64,000 nucleotides of DNA, from positions 8,273,921-8,337,920 of the forward strand of contig CM035354.1 in NCBI GenBank assembly GCA_020137815.1. The letters run 5' to 3'. A program made the translations under genes and the position numbers. Position 1 is the stretch's first letter, and each line of letters opens with the position of its first letter. Source of the DNA: Hormiphora californensis. Taxonomy: Eukaryota; Ctenophora; Tentaculata; Cydippida; Pleurobrachiidae. Under the pieces are notes generated by a model, which did no database searches, had not been told where the DNA came from, and worked only from the letters and a program-made list of their open reading frames with translations. Positions 62,909-64,000 of the stretch are shown here, one piece after another.

Positions 62909-64000
62909 GATTTACCTAAGACATAGAAAATTGGTAATGAGTTAGTACATATGCATTGGAGCACGCATTAACAGACAACGCTACACGCTAACTTTCTAAA
63001 GTGGTTCTTTCTTCTTCGAGGAATCAGGAATATCGAAAATATCACGTTACAACATCATAATCGCTCAAACTTTACACGTATAAATCAAGCTACACCAACA
63101 ATTCCGAGGTTGATTTTAGGACTTTATAGTAGTTGACTTTATAGTATGTAGTTCCAAACGGCTTTCGCCTACTGCCGTACGACATGCCAGCCAGTTTGGT
63201 TGAACTAAAATTTACTACATCGATCAGTAGTCAGTAATCTAACCGACGGCGAGACCCTGCCAGTTAGCACTAGACCGTTATCCGTTAAAAGTGCTCCAAA
63301 ATGGGCCGCGAAACTGGAAAGTCACACAGATGACAGATTTTAACTTTTTAAGATTTGTTTCTGTGAGTTTTTATTTTGAATTCACCGCGCGCCGCACTTC
63401 CAAACAAATACAGCTGCAACGTTTAATTTAAATATTTCACGCGTTACGTTAATTAAACCGAGCTTGAATTATTTAACTTTGAGATGGCGCGCGCTTGTTC
63501 AGTTAAGAGTTTAAAATTTTTAAAGGCAGCACCCAAAAAATGCTTCAAAATTTGGTCTTTGGGTTGAAAAGCGCCGCCCCACCCCGCGAACTATCGGGAG
63601 CCAGCGGCGTTTGCCAAGGCTTTGGGTTGAAAAGCGCTGCCTTATCCCTATCGGGGGCCAGCGGCGTTTGCCAAGGCTTTGGGGGCTGGGGCAAATGATC
63701 GAACCCAATGTTTGAGACTCATTGCGATAAACTATACATTACCCCCTTTCTCTCTTGGGCAGCTTCCCTTAGGCTGTTGAAAAATGAAAAGTGATGCCAA
63801 TCGGTGTTAGGGTCATTTTTTGAAAAGCATTACAAAACATTACTTTAACGTCACGCACACAGCTCAAGTAACGAGTTACAGTCATACCCCAAAGGCTCGT
63901 TTATCACACGCAAGTCTAAAACGTGGAACGTTTCACATTTGTTGGGTCTTTAAAATAATTGTCTGGAGTGTCAGAAAGTGAGAGACACATTGAGAGGTTC
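62909..64000. other. Intergenic, tandem repeat at 63560-63690
   Basis: No gene seen. CG-rich palindromic DNA occurs at 63300-63500, resembling 16.7-18 kb. A unit of about 70 bases with GGCGTTTGCCAAGGCTTTGG is present twice at 63550-63690. Confidence 0.5.

Overview
The window is metazoan nuclear DNA. Genes are split by short GT-AG introns (mostly about 80 to 600 bases), and between them lie GA and GT microsatellites, minisatellites and small inverted-repeat transposons. The products (UBE2Q, farnesyl diphosphate synthase, MBOAT5/LPCAT3, a TRPM2-type channel with a NUDT9-like tail, a serpin, PAT1, a Schlafen-like protein, rhodopsin-type GPCR) are those of an animal. The compact gene spacing, the intronless PIM-like kinases and the divergence from vertebrate proteins suggest an invertebrate, perhaps an early-branching marine one. 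The sequence alone does not fix the lineage.

Layout. 1-6.4 kb: gene-poor, with two TA-flanked hairpin elements and a long GT array. 6.45-10.45 kb (+): UBE2Q-type E2. 10.9-12.9 kb (-): farnesyl diphosphate synthase with one apparent frameshift. 14.0-16.35 kb (-): CCDC177-like coiled-coil gene with several frame breaks. 16.4-18.4 kb: duplicated fold-back DNA holding a datable MITE insertion. 18.4-19.5 kb (-): class A GPCR, followed by a 1.2 kb minisatellite at its 5' side. 21.4-22.7 kb (+): intronless LPCAT3/MBOAT5. 25.0-36.2 kb (-): a 24-exon TRPM2-like channel whose exons join in phase throughout (1704 residues). 36.2-41.6 kb: two related TTA-flanked MITEs and low-complexity DNA. 41.7-42.6 kb (+): PIM-like kinase. 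42.95-44.9 kb (-): secreted serpin with predicted P1 Arg. 45-48 kb: a MITE and small dispersed repeats. 48.1-48.8 kb (-): a related pseudokinase. 50.7-57.4 kb (-): PAT1/PATL1 in 17 exons (694 residues). 58.4-58.8 kb (-): unidentified exon. 60.2-62.0 kb (-): C2H2 zinc-finger gene. 62.2-62.9 kb (-): Schlafen-like AlbA_2 protein.

The genes do not form one pathway. The main points are: (i) a TRPM2-type channel whose Nudix motif lacks the usual catalytic glutamates; (ii) three places, in two genes, where the sequence around a splice site has been tandemly copied into the adjoining intron, leaving decoy splice sites; (iii) a family-rich set of MITEs with readable target-site duplications, including one with an intact empty site next door; and (iv) a cluster of one-base frame breaks between about 8.5 and 16 kb, in contrast to clean long genes elsewhere.
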